Assembly: GCA_036365455.1 (NCBI GenBank)
Contig: JAWQUS010000008.1
Coordinates: forward strand, 16,227,501-16,291,500
DNA: 64,000 bases
DNA from: Macrosoma leucophasiata
Taxonomy: Eukaryota > Arthropoda > Insecta > Lepidoptera > Hedylidae
Direction of reading: 5' to 3'
The notes under the pieces were generated by a model that did not search any database, was not told where the DNA came from, and worked only from the letters and a program-made list of their open reading frames with translations. How positions within the stretch are numbered: the stretch's first letter is position 1; each line of letters starts with the position of its first letter. A program made the position numbers and the translations under genes. Shown one piece after another: positions 32,831 to 44,974 of this stretch.

Positions 32831-33289
32831 ACCTCCTTGCCAGGTACCTAGTCATGAATATAAATAGTAATAAATACTTAGGCAATACCTTCCAGACGTA
32901 TTTTATATGTTTTAAAATTTTAGTTTCAAACACATTTCATTGGTTAACAAATAGGTGAAAGTTGCTAATATTTTTTTTTTTCAAATAATCATACCTATGA
33001 ACGTAATTTTATAGCCAATACATGCAAGACGTGTTTGTTCATGTATGAAATGTGTTAAAAAAAATGGTTAATTCGGTAAACAGATAGGTTGTTGTCTTAT
33101 TATGTCGTGGATGATAGTGTTTTTAGGCGTGGATTCGATATGCAAGTTTATTTTAACCATAGATTTAAGTAGATAATAAATCTATGATTTTAACATTTTC
33201 CGGATGTATGTAGCTTTAATTAATAATCACATTAAAAAATGTTCTTTTTTAAAAAAAATATTTTGTTACGTTTTTTCCAATGAATAACC

Positions 33290-33885
33290 GGCAGGACTGG
33301 TATGCATCTAGTCCATTGCAAGTGAAGTAGTAATTGTCTTTAATTGTATAAATTATTTAAAATTGTTATTTATTAATTAGTATATTTATTTTGTATTTAT
33401 GATGTCCGATGATGACTCGCTCCATTCTGCTTGTGATTTAAGTGTACCTAGTGATGATTCCTTTCAGGATTTGGAGACTTTAGGTGTGTCCCTGAACAGA
33501 ACTTTGGACAGCACGTCGAACGCCTTTAATATTTGTCATATAAATGCACAAAGCATTCCCGCTCACCACAGTGATCTGCTTGATACATTTTCTACTTGCT
33601 CTTCTGGTCATGCTCTTTTAGTATCGGAGAGTTGGTTAAAACCTTCTCTGTCAAGCACCTCTTTCGGTCTTCCTGGTTATGTTCTCCTAAGGAATGATCG
33701 CACAGGTAAGGGTGGTGGAGGAGTTGCAATATACTTGCGCAGCAATATCTCTTACACCATTATAGCTTCTTCTCCCTCTCCTTACTCGGCTTCTGCTGAA
33801 TATCTGATTCTGGAAGTGGTGGTCAACCATCTGAAGGTCCTTCTTGTGGTGGTTTATTGCCCTCCAGGCATTAATTTATTATAAC
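33290..33885 (+). pseudogene. 5' piece of Jockey/CR1-like LINE (endonuclease start)
   Basis: ATG at 33399 (or 33402) opens 161 codons: an acidic Ser-rich start (MSDDDSLHSACDLS), the endonuclease motif FNICHINAQSI, then LVSESWLKP, GLPGYVLLRNDR and VVYCPP, where similarity to the LINE at 54440 ends. The endonuclease catalytic C-terminal half and the reverse transcriptase are absent. Retaining the 5' end while losing the 3' end is the reverse of ordinary LINE truncation. Confidence 0.8.
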
Positions 33886-33889
33886 GTAA

Positions 33890-35190
33890 TTAAAAGGAAA
33901 GCTTGCGTTTGCGAGTAATCGTCAACCAAATTTATTTTACTCCAAAATTTTGAACATCTCCATAAATAGAAATTATTTTTGCTTTATTAACCGCCACTGC
34001 GCGTGGCCCGACACGCCCTTGACTGGTTTTTCTTTTATAAGTATTTCCCAGTGTTTTAGACTTTTTGTTGGTAGTAGTAGTAGTAGCTACTAGCTAGCAT
34101 CGTTTTGTATTTGTTAATTACTTATACGTCGTTCGAAAATAAAAATGAAAACGGCGTCGACCTTTGTGCTTTAGATGAGTAGCCAAATTGGAAGTTCGGA
34201 TACTGTTAATTGGTGAATTTGTATTGAATTATAATTCATAAAAACTGTTACAGCACAGCGAGGTTGCTTTTGAGAAACATAAAAATACTGGTGAAATTTC
34301 CAGGCTGAGATTGTTTTTAGAAGTTAAATGGTATAACGGTCGTTCTTTTACAAGTCTTAAGCAGATTGCCGCAGTGTTATTAAACTTTCTAGTTATTCTT
34401 TTGAAATACCATTTCTGTAGAGTTTGTTTATAATAGTTGCTTTCTGGTCTCATTTAAAACCGATTTGTTGGAGTCGTTTGGAAGTAATGCGCTTACAAAC
34501 ATTTTTATTTAATTACAATTTAGGTGAAAACAAGATTCGATAAAATTATCAATATCGATCATATAAAAACCAGCCAAATGCGAGTCGATAAAAACGGCAA
34601 AAAATCACGTTTGTTTTATGGGAAAATTAAAATAAACATTTTACAAGCGGTCAGCCTTGGCTTCGCACGAGTTCAATTATAATATCTTTGATTACTAATA
34701 TACCTAGTATTTGTTCGAGGCGGTACAATTGAAAGACGCGCGTTTTAGCTAAATCGCTGAAAGGCAATGAACGCCCTTAACATAATTAATGAGAGATTAG
34801 AGAGCTCGCCGTGTGACCGCTTCTGATCCTACTTCGCGAGAGCGAGGCGTTTTTTATTGGTTACGTTAAATCTCTGATAACTTCTAAAATAGTTAAATGA
34901 AATGAGGTAAAACACAATTGGACACAGTTATGCAAAAATGTACCATACACAAAGTAATGATCAACGTTACATAACTGTATCCAATTACAAGTCGGACTTA
35001 TTGGAATACGCGTACTAATTAATTTGTGAATTGGTAAGTTTTGGCAAAACTGTCCAATTTTGATCTACATTAAATGACCAAGGTAACTAATTTGGAGAAA
35101 TTTTAACTGATTAGGAGAAAAATGCTTTGTCAAAAAGGAATATTTTTAAATGAATTACCGACATAAAGATAAAAATGGTTTTGTCTTAAA
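33890..35190. other. no gene identified
   Basis: 34290-34345 repeats 30895-30950 (GAGATTGTTTTTAGAAG.TAAATGGTATAAC). A (GTA)n run is at 34071-34087. 34565-34680 contains words of a common AT-rich repeat. No exon supported. Confidence 0.5.
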
Positions 35191-35194
35191 AAAC

Positions 35195-35351
35195 TTAGCC
35201 TAGGTTGCACCATGATATTTGTTAAAGTTAAAGTTATTGTAACATTTCACATCATTTTCCAACTTTAACAGATTTCTTTAGGTAAGAGAAGGATGTGAAA
35301 TATTACAATAACATTAACTTTAACAAATATCTTGTTGCAACCCAGGCTTAG
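35195..35351. mobile_element. 157-bp MITE with long inverted ends
   Basis: TTAGCCTAGGTTGCACCATGATATTTG and its partner at the right end pair over about 65 bp, including GTTAAAGTTAAAGTTATTGTAA. The 40584-40742 copy has the same layout. The ends fall on TTA/TAA, compatible with a PIF/Harbinger-type target. Confidence 0.82.
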
Positions 35352-35479
35352 GAGACAGATATAAATGCTATCACAGATTTTTTGTAATCCTTTTTATGTT
35401 TGACGATTCCGTAGTAGGTACATGATTATGACGCGTATCACATGGTTTACCCAGCGATCCCAATACGAGTATTTTATTA

Positions 35480-36390
35480 TATAGCCTTTATTGCCAACAC
35501 AATTTAACAATATTTTTACAACTTGTTCAACACAATAAACTTGAAAAATTGAGTTATCTAGTATCGGCGTGTCTATGCGACACAAAAGCCTCTTCCAGCT
35601 TTTTCCACTCATCTCGTAACATAGCCGATCTATGCCATAATGGACCCGCCGTCTTTTTTATATCGTCGGACCAACGTTTTCTCGGTCTACCTCTTTTTCT
35701 TTTGGTTCTGAGTCTGGGAGTCCATTCAGTTATATTTCTTGTCCATTTATTGTTTTTCTCTCTTAGTATATGGCCTATCCATCTCCACTTGAGTATTTTT
35801 GTTTTATATACAATATCTTCTATCTTTGTAGTATGTCTTATATCTGTGGCCCTTTTTCTGTCTCTTTTCTTATAACCCAACATGCTCCTCTCCATAGCTC
35901 TTTGACAAGAGATCAGTTTTTGGTTTTGTTTCTGTGTATTTGCCCAGGTCTGGCAGCCATAAGTAAGTATTGGTAAGATGCATGTATCATATATTTTTCT
36001 TTTCATTGCCATGTTATATTCTTTACCTTTCATTACTTCTTTTAGGGCCCAAAACCTTTTCCATGAATTAGTGATCCGTCTCTCTATTTCTAGCTCCGAT
36101 TGGTCATTGAAAGAAATAAGTTGACCTAAATAGATATACGAATTCACATATTCTATTTCATCTTCTTCTACTTCAATTTTTTCTTGGGATCTGTTTGTTA
36201 TTATTTTAGTCTTTGTTTTGTTAATTGTTAAGCACACCTTTTTGCTTTGTTGTGCTAGATCTTGCAACATGGATTGAAGATTTTCAGGGTTGGTAATAAT
36301 GAGTACTATGTCGAATCGTAAGTGATTTAAATTTATTCCATTGATGTTTACTCCAAAATTGTCCCAGTCGGGGTCTGGGTCTGGGACAAT
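35480..36390 (-). pseudogene. RTE-like LINE 3' part with damaged catalytic box
   Basis: The minus-strand frame 36270-35554 (238 codons, also open upstream) encodes the C-terminal half of an RTE-type reverse transcriptase: INKTKTKII, YIYLGQLIS, LTYGCQTW, KWRWIGHILR and KRKRGRPRKRW, then stop. Upstream in frame at 36318-36310 the polymerase box reads RF-D-IVL, where RTE proteins have FADDIVL; two residues, one a catalytic Asp, are missing without a frameshift. The element is truncated upstream of about 36390. Confidence 0.85.
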
Positions 36391-36399
36391 ACGAGTATA

Positions 36400-38280
36400 A
36401 GCATTCGAAATATGATTTGTACAACGATAATATATAAAAAAAATTGAATTTATTGTATAAAATTTATAATGTTTTAATAGTATAAGCCTGTAACATTTTA
36501 GCTACGGACTATGCGAATATTTTAATTCAACTTGATATTATATTAATGGTAGCGCCACCAGCGAGTGATTCGATCGCTAGAAACAACTTGGTTGCGCCAC
36601 CAAGTTGATACTAGGTGACATACCCTCCATACAACCATACATATTTTGCTGTTAGTGTGATTGGTGGCGCCATCCGGATATTCTAATGGAATGTGTTATA
36701 AAGTACGTAATTATATATTTTACGCTAAAAGTAAATAACGTGTTGAAAACGGTAAGTATTTTAGACTCGACCGAAATAGATTCGACCTTCAAAAAGTTAC
36801 AATCAACAGTTTATACCTAATAATTGTCAGCGAATATTATATAGCAAGGGACATTTCCAGTATGAAATGTCAGAAGTTCCAATCCAGGCCGTCCATGCAC
36901 GCTGTTTATTGAAGATAGAACAGCCATGAGTATTTCAATTTATTGAAATGTAGTTGCAATCAGTAGGTACCATCCATTTGGATCACCAAAACCAAATAGT
37001 AACTCAGAAATAAAATGTAAGAGCTCGTCAGAACTAACTAACAAAGCATTGTACGAGTATTCCGTATCATATTATATTTGTGTAAAACACACAATATCAA
37101 CAGCTTTTTGAGGTAGTAGTTGGTTTGGGGGTCACCCTCTGTATTCAATTAATGTACAAAACACATTGTATGAAAGACACTGACAGTAAGTTTGACCTTT
37201 AAGGGCCCAATTTATTGTTAGATTATTATTGTTTTATTACCATAATTAGCATGGAAATATGAACACATTAACTAAACATTTCGGCGATTTAGGTATCTCG
37301 AAGCTGTTGTCGAAATAACAATGGCACACAGATATCATTTAGAAGATACGCGCTAATCTCTTGAAACACAAGTTCATAATATATTTTGAAGCACTGTTGA
37401 ACTGTAGCATCTGAAATTATTATATTGTTTTAAGAAAATGAAATTTTCTCGAGAGTTCATTAAGTAACCTTTTTACTTTAAATATTGTTGGCTATTTTCC
37501 GGTAGGTACCTAAGTGTTTGTGTTGCTTACTCTGTTGAACGTTATTCTGTATTATTAGAATATTCTCTAAACATTTAAAACATTGTAGATATTAACTCTA
37601 GTTAATTACCAGAAAAATCTTCCTTGCCATAACCTCACCATGGTGTTTTTGTTCTTGTTTCAGAGTCTCTTTTGTGCAGAAATAAGTTTAATATAAAATT
37701 ATATTTTTACAAAATCTTTTGCAATTTGTATTATATCTTAAGTCAAAGGAGGCAGAAGCTAATGAGATACGGAAAAAAATTACGGAAATAATTAGTTATT
37801 ATCATTCAATATTTAAGTGTCCCTTTCATATTTTTTAAGATAATGATGCACTCATTAGACCGCATAAAAAGGTATTTTATTGTCACTCAAAAGCTTGAGA
37901 TATTAATAAGGCCGGTAATCTAATACCAAAAATATCATCCGTAATATACGCTATTGGACACTAAATTGAAGTGAAAACTATTAACATGGGGGAAAATATC
38001 ACTGACATACACTTATTTTCGAATATATTTTTACCTTTAGTGATAAATATTCTAAAATTATACCTTAAAAACGACGATTTTGAAATAGTAAATAGAAATT
38101 ACTTACGTTTAATAATCTACAAGATGCCCGCGCGACCGGCGCAAGCGCCGCGACCACTCCTCATCTAAATATATAGGCCTGAATACTTGCTGTAACTGAG
38201 AGTTCTATTTTTGAAACTGCGTGTACGTTTAACGCCATCTATTAAGTATTAACTGCATTTTTACAAATACTGCTATTTGC
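36400..38280. other. AT-rich, no gene identified
   Basis: 36545-36670 has recurring GGTTGCGCCACCA / GGTGGCGCCATC words around short inverted arms. Otherwise there is no recognisable exon or element. A (GA)n run is at 38306-38326. Confidence 0.5.
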
Positions 38281-38429
38281 ATTAGTCTTTCCCAAATAAT
38301 CTATACATACGAGAGAGAGAGAGAGATTCGAGTTTTTATAGAAGAGTAATGAAGGATGTGTGAGGAATAATTATTGGATTTCGTCTTTATTCTGTCTGGA
38401 TTAAGATAAAGCATCCTAAAAAGACAAGT

Positions 38430-38592
38430 AAGCATGCAGTCAGTCCCAAGCCAAGCCCAGCCAAACATTACCATCTTAACGGGACACGATAGCGCTAAAC
38501 ACTACCATTTGGCGGCAGATAGAGGTAATGCGGTGGTGCCTTCGCCCGCGAGCTCCGTCACTAGAGCTCTACCACCAGTACTTACATTTTTG
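38430..38592 (+). repeat. interspersed repeat C, partial
   Basis: GGACACGATAGCGCTAAACACTACCATTTGGCGGCAGAT and GCGGTGGTGCCTTCGCCCGCGAGCTCCGTCACTAGAGCTC-type sequence, matching the right half of 44975-45270. Confidence 0.75.
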
Positions 38593-39999
38593 TCTTTGAA
38601 GTTTCGAACGCATAGGTAATTTTCTGTAGTGTACAATCACAAAGAATTAAATATGCTATTCATATTCCTATCTGCACAATGTATTCTGACATGTGATCAA
38701 ACCAATCAATTAATTAAACTGAGTGATACTGAACTCGCGAAATAAAAATGATAAAACTTTTCACCGGAACATTCACCAGTTTCCGTGATTTATTTATTAT
38801 TTCATAACTAATGTATTTTTGTTATTTCAATATTTACATTATCTCAATTTTAATACATTGCAATACGTTAAAATATTACTAAAACTTTGAAATTTAGTTA
38901 TAAAGTTGCTGTGATAAAACAGATATAAAAATAAAAGTACTTTGTGTTCAAACGCCTAGATATAAATTTGCGCAATGTGTCAATGTATCATTTGCCTCAT
39001 TGAAATATTTTCAGTGTGAATATGGCATAACAGAAAAAAAAGTGTGACCGTGATTTTATTTCTTTGATGGTACCTAAAATCTGTACAATAACACGCGAAG
39101 AAAAACTTTGTTGCCCTTTTTAGGAAAATTACGCGCATGGAGTATTTTGGCAAGAACAACCTACAGATTTTAATTTAACAAACCGCAATAAAAATAAATG
39201 ACAAATGCATGAACAATTTGTTTGTTATATTATTATTCCATTTATTTTATTTTCATACAAAGTCATATTTTTTAGGGGCAATCCTCTCAGCACTGGCAGC
39301 TTGGAGTTGTTCTTTTTTATATAAATATAGGTATAAATATTTACGAGTTGCATGTAAACAAATATAAGATGTGAATGTAAAAGATAAATTTGTATAGGTA
39401 AGTATAATTTTTTATTTAGATATTTAAATTAATTGCTTATTTAGTTATGATCAGAAAAACATAACTACTTCACTAAGGTTACAGGGGTGGCAACTCGTCT
39501 GCCTTTTGCCCTCTATATTTTGTGTAGGCTGCAGTAAAACTTTACGTGGGTAAGTATATTTTGCGGAGTCCTCTGAGGTAAGGCGGGCAACTTTTTAGAA
39601 ACTGAATGCGGGATTTATAAGCACGTGGGGGCTTAGTACCTATCAGGTCTTTTTCCGTAATAAGTCCTAAGGCGCGAGTCCCTTTGCAAAGCGAGGCCGT
39701 AGCCGGTGGCCCATACCGCCTACGCCTTACGCCGCCTCTGACTGAATGCTTGTTTGCCAGCTTCACTACATAAAAAAAAAATAAGATAACAAATGTAGAA
39801 ATCTTGTTAACAAAACTTCAGAATACGAATCCTCCATTACAGTTACAATTTACGACGCACGAACGTCGCAAATCCTCGTATCGATCATTTAGTCGACAAC
39901 TGACAGCAACTTTCGAATAGATACTTACAATGTTTGTACTTTAAATATTTACGCGTTGCCACCCTTGAGACCTCAGGTGCTACGTCTCTGTGATAGTTA

Positions 40000-40152
40000 T
40001 TGCGGGGAGTTATTCTGTGATACGGGACCATGCATTACCAACTATTCGGAACACGATAGTGCCGAATACTGCCTTTTGGCGTCAGATAGGTTAGGTAATG
40101 CGGTGGTGCCTACGTTCTCGAGCCTACAATAGAACTCTACCACCAGTAATTG
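40000..40152 (+). repeat. interspersed repeat C, diverged partial
   Basis: GGAACACGATAGTGCCGAA, TTTTGGCGTCAGATAGGTTAGGTAATGCGGTGGTGCC and TCTACCACCAGTAA. 39470-39775 holds another diverged relative. Confidence 0.65.
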
Positions 40153-40583
40153 CTTATTAATTAGTTGATAAATACATCAAAAATATTTATCATTCAGAAG
40201 GCCGCACTTCTAAATGGGTGTGACAGACGGATAGATAGACAAACGCGCCACCGATTTTTCAGTGTTTTACTTTTGAGGAACGGAATCTTTAAAATAGTAA
40301 AATACTTGGGATCATAACTTGACCTCATGCAAAGCGAAGTATATACCACCGAGGTAGTTAACTCATTAAAATAATATAAAGCATAATAACAATAAAGCAA
40401 CCAAATAAGTGTAGATGTATGACCGCTCGAACGCACGTTGTGGTCTTGCATTGAAATTGCAATAATAAAAGAATCATGGTCGAATACTCCAACGTCACTC
40501 AAGCGGCAATTATAAGTCTTTCTGTCGCTATAAAACATGTCATAACATCAGAGACAGCATGTTAATTAGGTATGGAATATAAA

Positions 40584-40742
40584 ATTAAGCCTTGTTTGCA
40601 CTAAGATATTTGTTAAAGTTGAAGTTATTGTAATATTTCACATCCTTCTCTAACTTAAAGAGACCTGTTAAAGTTAGAGAAAGGTGTGAGATATAACAAT
40701 AATTTTAACTTTAACAAATATCTTGGTGTAAGCCAGGCTAAG
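40584..40742. mobile_element. MITE, second copy of the 35195 family
   Basis: TTAAGCCTTGTTTGCACTAAGATATTTG...CAAATATCTTGGTGTAAGCCAGGCTAA. Arms of about 60 bp include GTTAAAGTTGAAGTTATTGTAA and its complement. Confidence 0.82.
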
Positions 40743-40849
40743 TTTTATGGCCTGAGATTGTCTTAAGCAACCTGATACCTATAAATTATAATAGCTAATG
40801 CGGTGGTGCTTACGCCCGCGAGTTCTACCACCAGTAAAATGAATATCGG

Positions 40850-41232
40850 TTGAAATATCTAAACCCTTTCAAGTGTTCTATGAAATTTGAAGAGTTCCCT
40901 CGATTTCTCCAGGATCCCATCATCACATCTTGACATGGTGACAATGGGACTGCATGTGAGGTATACGGCCACAAGCCACGGAAGGTTATTATTATAAAAA
41001 TATCGAAAATCTTATAAGTGTGCTATGAATTTTGAAGAGTTCCCTCGATTTCTCCAGGATCCCATCATCATATATTGACATGGTTACAATGGGACCAGCT
41101 GTGCAATATACCTATTCAAACAAAAAAAAAATTAAAATCGGTACAGGCGTTTTCAAATTATCGGTGAACATACATAAAAAAAAGATCCGTACGAATTGAG
41201 AACCTACCTCCTTTTTTCGAAGTCGGTTAAAA
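40850..41232 (+). repeat. GAAGTCGGTT repeat with internal duplication
   Basis: A block of about 100 bp (TTTGAAGAGTTCCCTCGATT, TCCAGGATCCCATCATCA, TTGACATGGT.ACAATGGGAC) occurs at 40866-40965 and again at 41015-41110, before the common end TTCGAAGTCGGTTAAA. The 7020 copy has one block. Confidence 0.8.
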
Positions 41233-41374
41233 AGAAAAAGGGGAAAATATCATAGGGGTTCCGTTTTTTCCTTTTGAAGTGAAAACTTCTACAGCGTCGT
41301 TGTGATTGAAAGTCAATGAAACGAAAAAGCGACAGTAGACAGAGACAGACATTTCATAAGATTTAACAAACTCA

Positions 41375-42118
41375 AACTCAAAAATTCATTTAATCACTTG
41401 GAAATAATAGAATTTGCTTGTGATAGGTCAAATTACAAATATAAAATTAAAGCGAATAACAACTGATACGTTGATTAATATGTCAAAGTAAATAAATTAA
41501 TAATAGTCCAAAAATACTTAATAATAAAAATAGGTATCAACAGAATGTTCCATACTCTCTTTTACAAACGGCAAGATAAGACTAAACAAAAAAATATGGG
41601 ACATTCCTTGTCATTCACTGGCAGAGTTCCAAAGCCCACATTACTGAGAAAAAACCTGCCAAAACAAAACTCAGTAGGGTCTTTTCAAAATATGTTCCTT
41701 AAAACTATTTTCACAATATGAAACTTATAACTATGTTTTACAATGTCAAGTACAATGCACATTCATTTCACAAAATTATTGTTTAGTCTTGTGGAGCTAG
41801 ACCAGCATTTGTCCAGGCATCTCTATCCTTTAGATAGTCATCGAGTCTATAGTACGCATTTTTACATAGTGTGCGTTTAATACATGACTTAAATTTATTA
41901 TCTGTAAGTTCAAGAATGTTGGACGGAATTTTGTTATAAAACTGTATACAACATGTTAAGAAACATTTATGTGTTTTCGATAGGCGAAAACTTGGAAATA
42001 CTAATTTATTTTTATTTCTGGTATTATAAGTATGTATATCATTAATTTTCTTAAATAAGTGCAAGTTTTTCCTAGCATACAATATATTTTCATAAATATA
42101 TTGGCAATATATTTTCAT
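41375..42118 (-). pseudogene. LINE 3' fragment, C-terminal reading frame
   Basis: Minus-strand frame 42118-41783: HTYNTRNKNKLVFPSFRLSK, then QFYNKIPSNILEL, FKSCIKRTL and DDYLKDRDAW. This is the typical end of insect Jockey/CR1-type ORF2 proteins. The 3' end near 41375 carries TTTGAGTTTGAG repeats. It is 5'-truncated, and near 42080-42130 the words CAATATATTTTCATAAATATAT are tandemly doubled. Confidence 0.78.
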
Positions 42119-42404
42119 AAATATATATTAACGTGGGAGAAAATGAAATAGAAAGCATTATACAGCGTCATTTATGCAAATTTTTGAAGGTTCCTCTTCT
42201 ACCCCATGTAAATAATTATAGCACATGTGTTTTTTAGAAACAGAACCCTAAACAAGATTATTTCCAACCTACAATATTTTTAAACATTTGTCCAACGCGA
42301 TAATCGAATCTACCGATGCACGATCGGTGATGTAAATGTTGGAAGACATTGGAGAGAACCTAAAAATTTTTTTCCTCATTGCATTTTATCTCAAATTTGT
42401 CTTG

Positions 42405-42715
42405 ATAAATATGTACAATAATTGCAACCTTTGATACGTCCCACTGTTCGGCACGAGTCTCTTCCCTTCTTGGCAGGTTGGTGGAGTGGTGTTAGTGGCC
42501 AACCCGCTGTCGAATGTTTTCAAACCGCCCATAAGGCCTCCGAAAAGGTTAAACGAGTGCGATCTATCAATAGCACCTGAGACCGACGGCTTAACGTGCT
42601 CTTCAAAGCACAGAAACGCGTATTTTAATTTGCTTCTAGCGGGCACCCATCACACAACCGACCGCTTAGCTGAGTAGATCGCTTCTGATCTACACCAGCC
42701 TAGTACTTATACTCT
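42405..42715 (-). repeat. GC-rich SINE-like repeat, reverse copy
   Basis: Reverse complement of 11565-11935: GGTTGGTGGAGTGG..TTAGTGGCCAACCCG, CAAACCGCCCATAAGGCCTCCG and GATCTACACCAGCC. The minus-strand 86-codon and plus-strand 63-codon frames here are by-products. Confidence 0.75.
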
Positions 42716-43475
42716 CCAACGTAAGCTGCAACCTGGATGGACGGACGACTGGACATGACGTAGGTTGCGCGAGTACTGTTTTACCTACTATATTTTTGCC
42801 ACTTTTCGCTAGGCCTCTTACAGAGTTAATTACACTAGTAATACTAAAATCCTGCCCTCTATGTATTAAGGTTTCTTATATGTAGGAATAGGTTCACTGA
42901 CATAAGTGAACATTATGGTTTTAAGCATTGTCTAGTTGCAGAGATTAAGCTCGTTAACGGTTATTTCGTTAGATGTTGATAATTTACGTTTATTTTTTGT
43001 AAGATTATGGATTAAGGATTAAGCGGCAATAATAAACAAGAGATTGGTCTATTGAAAAAACAACGAAACTTCTGAAATAGCGCGGCAACGGAAGTTTGTG
43101 GTGTCGTGTGTTTATCGTTTAACGCTGTGCTTGTAATAATTTGACTGTCGATACTGTTTTTTTTAATGGGCATATGTTCACCGGTCTATTGGCGAGAGCA
43201 AAGGACTCCTAAGTAAATTTATACTTTTGCCTAAGGGTCCAATCCTCAGCTTAGGACATTGCGGATAAATTACTTAAGACATACGCAATTAGAGGCGGTA
43301 CAATGACACGGGTCGCGTACGTCGCAAGGTGCGTACTTCGGGTGCTTTGTAGACTCTACAATGTAGAGTGTTGTAATTGCTCGTTCATCGTGACGATGGC
43401 TAGCGTGGTCTCATTGTCAGGATCTTTTAAGACGTGCCTTGGTCGTCTCCTTTTGGCTTGTTTAAAGGAGTGTGA

Positions 43476-43823
43476 GGGTCATAGCTCACTACGGCCACCT
43501 GGCACCCGACCAGCACCGCCTCGTTTTATGGCGTTTACTCGTTTTCGATGGTTGGTCCACGAGTGAACGTCGTGATGTTACTTGTGAACCACTCGCGGAC
43601 CGCGCGAGGTCCACTTGGAAACAGCGAGTTGGCAATGGAAAGTCAACGCAAGACAAGCTAGTGGTCACCGAGTGGGCCATTCGAAGACCGCGCGTGGACC
43701 GCGCGCCGCCCGCGCTTTGCCGGCTTGCGATCGAGGCGTTACGGAGTTAATGTAATGAGCGCAGACTGCTCGAGTCGGTCGGGCGCTGGTCGGGTGCCGA
43801 GTAGCTCTAGTGAGCTATGACCC
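43476..43823. mobile_element. GC-rich MITE, 348 bp, 39-bp inverted ends
   Basis: The ends GGGTCATAGCTCACTA..GCCAC and the right-end complement (GAGCTATGACCC) pair over about 39 bp and share GGCACCCGACCAGC. The interior is about 60% G+C, unlike its neighbours. A truncated copy lies at 53365-53410. The open frames of up to 92 codons inside lack any family match. Confidence 0.8.
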
Positions 43824-44396
43824 TAAATTGAAGCCGCACGTACAAGCGGGTTCGAGCGGGTTGAATACCGTGGGTCACCACGGTTTTAAAATATAATAAT
43901 ATAATGGATCCTCTTTTCAGGTACTGCCGGATGGTTGTATCACGTCGATATAAAGATTTTTGTCTGCTCAAAAATTACTTTTGGATTGCCTGTTAGCTAT
44001 TGTATATGGTGTGTAAGGTGTTATAGCGTTTGAGGCGATTTTTACAAAGTGCTATATTCAGGAGTAACCTGAAACTTGGATTACTCTAATTCTTAACGAA
44101 CATTCTCTCGCAAAACTTCGAAAGATATCTGGAATTCATACCCAGTTCGTTATTTTGTTGAAACAGCGACAGTTATATGGTCCTTTTCGTTTTCTTAAAA
44201 TTTCTTAATTGTAAAAAAAAAGAAAAATTCTGTTGTGTAAGTTTGTAACGATTTTTTTGTTTGAGTTGCTTGAGCCTATAGTGTAAGTATATACAGTTAT
44301 ATATATTACATATAATTTAAATACATTTTATGACTTGTAATATTTTTCTTTCGCATTAACACCAATAGAGTGAATTTTATAAACTAAAGAAAAATT

Positions 44397-44500
44397 TGAG
44401 TTCGGGGAAGAATTGAACCTGCAACCTCAGGATAACCAGTCCAGCCGCTTTACCACTAAGCTACCGAAGTAGAACTTTGGTAGCTTAGTGGTTAATCAAA
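44397..44500. repeat. tRNA-like SINE head and inverted partner
   Basis: On the minus strand 44470-44400 reads a tRNA-like head: A box TAGCTTAGTGG, then B box GGTTCAATTCT. Next to it, 44477-44496 repeats CTTTGGTAGCTTAGTGGTTA on the plus strand, making a hairpin. It is not a functional tRNA: the acceptor arm is not closed. Confidence 0.65.
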
Positions 44501-44974
44501 TTTTAACTCAATCGGCCCAGTAGTTTCAACACATGTTGTGACAGACAAACACACGAGTGATACTATAAGAGTTCTGTTTTTCTATTTGAAGAATTCTAAA
44601 AATACTAGAATCTTTCATATTATTGAGCAGCTATGGAGTTACACTTCGAAAAATTGACGTGTAACATGTTGTACCTTTATATTAGACATTGTTAACCGGC
44701 CAACTAGCGTGACCATCATTTACCATGGAGCCATAACTGATGGTTAAATAAGCGAAATAGTGGATATTGGTAGGAGTAAGTTACGTTATATTACCAACAT
44801 TGTCATTGGCACACCTAAAATGACGCTTTATATAATCGCTTTATATATCATCTCTAGTCTTCTGATAGGTTTCCAGATTTAAATTATTATTTTTCGCCTT
44901 TGCCGACAAAAGGAACGACACCTTAGTTATAGTTTTAAAAATGTTGGACTCATTTTATTATTTGTTAGTAGGTA

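Noticed and set aside
35549..35976. 108- and 68-codon plus frames
   Set aside because: They are antisense shadows of the RTE-like reverse transcriptase on the minus strand.
43303..43750. GC-rich frames of 63-92 codons on both strands
   Set aside because: They fall mostly within the inverted-repeat element 43476-43823. High G+C lowers stop frequency; no protein family features.
44400..44470. Candidate minus-strand tRNA
   Set aside because: A-box and B-box spacing is tRNA-like but the acceptor stem is unpaired and an inverted partner follows, so it is a SINE relic.
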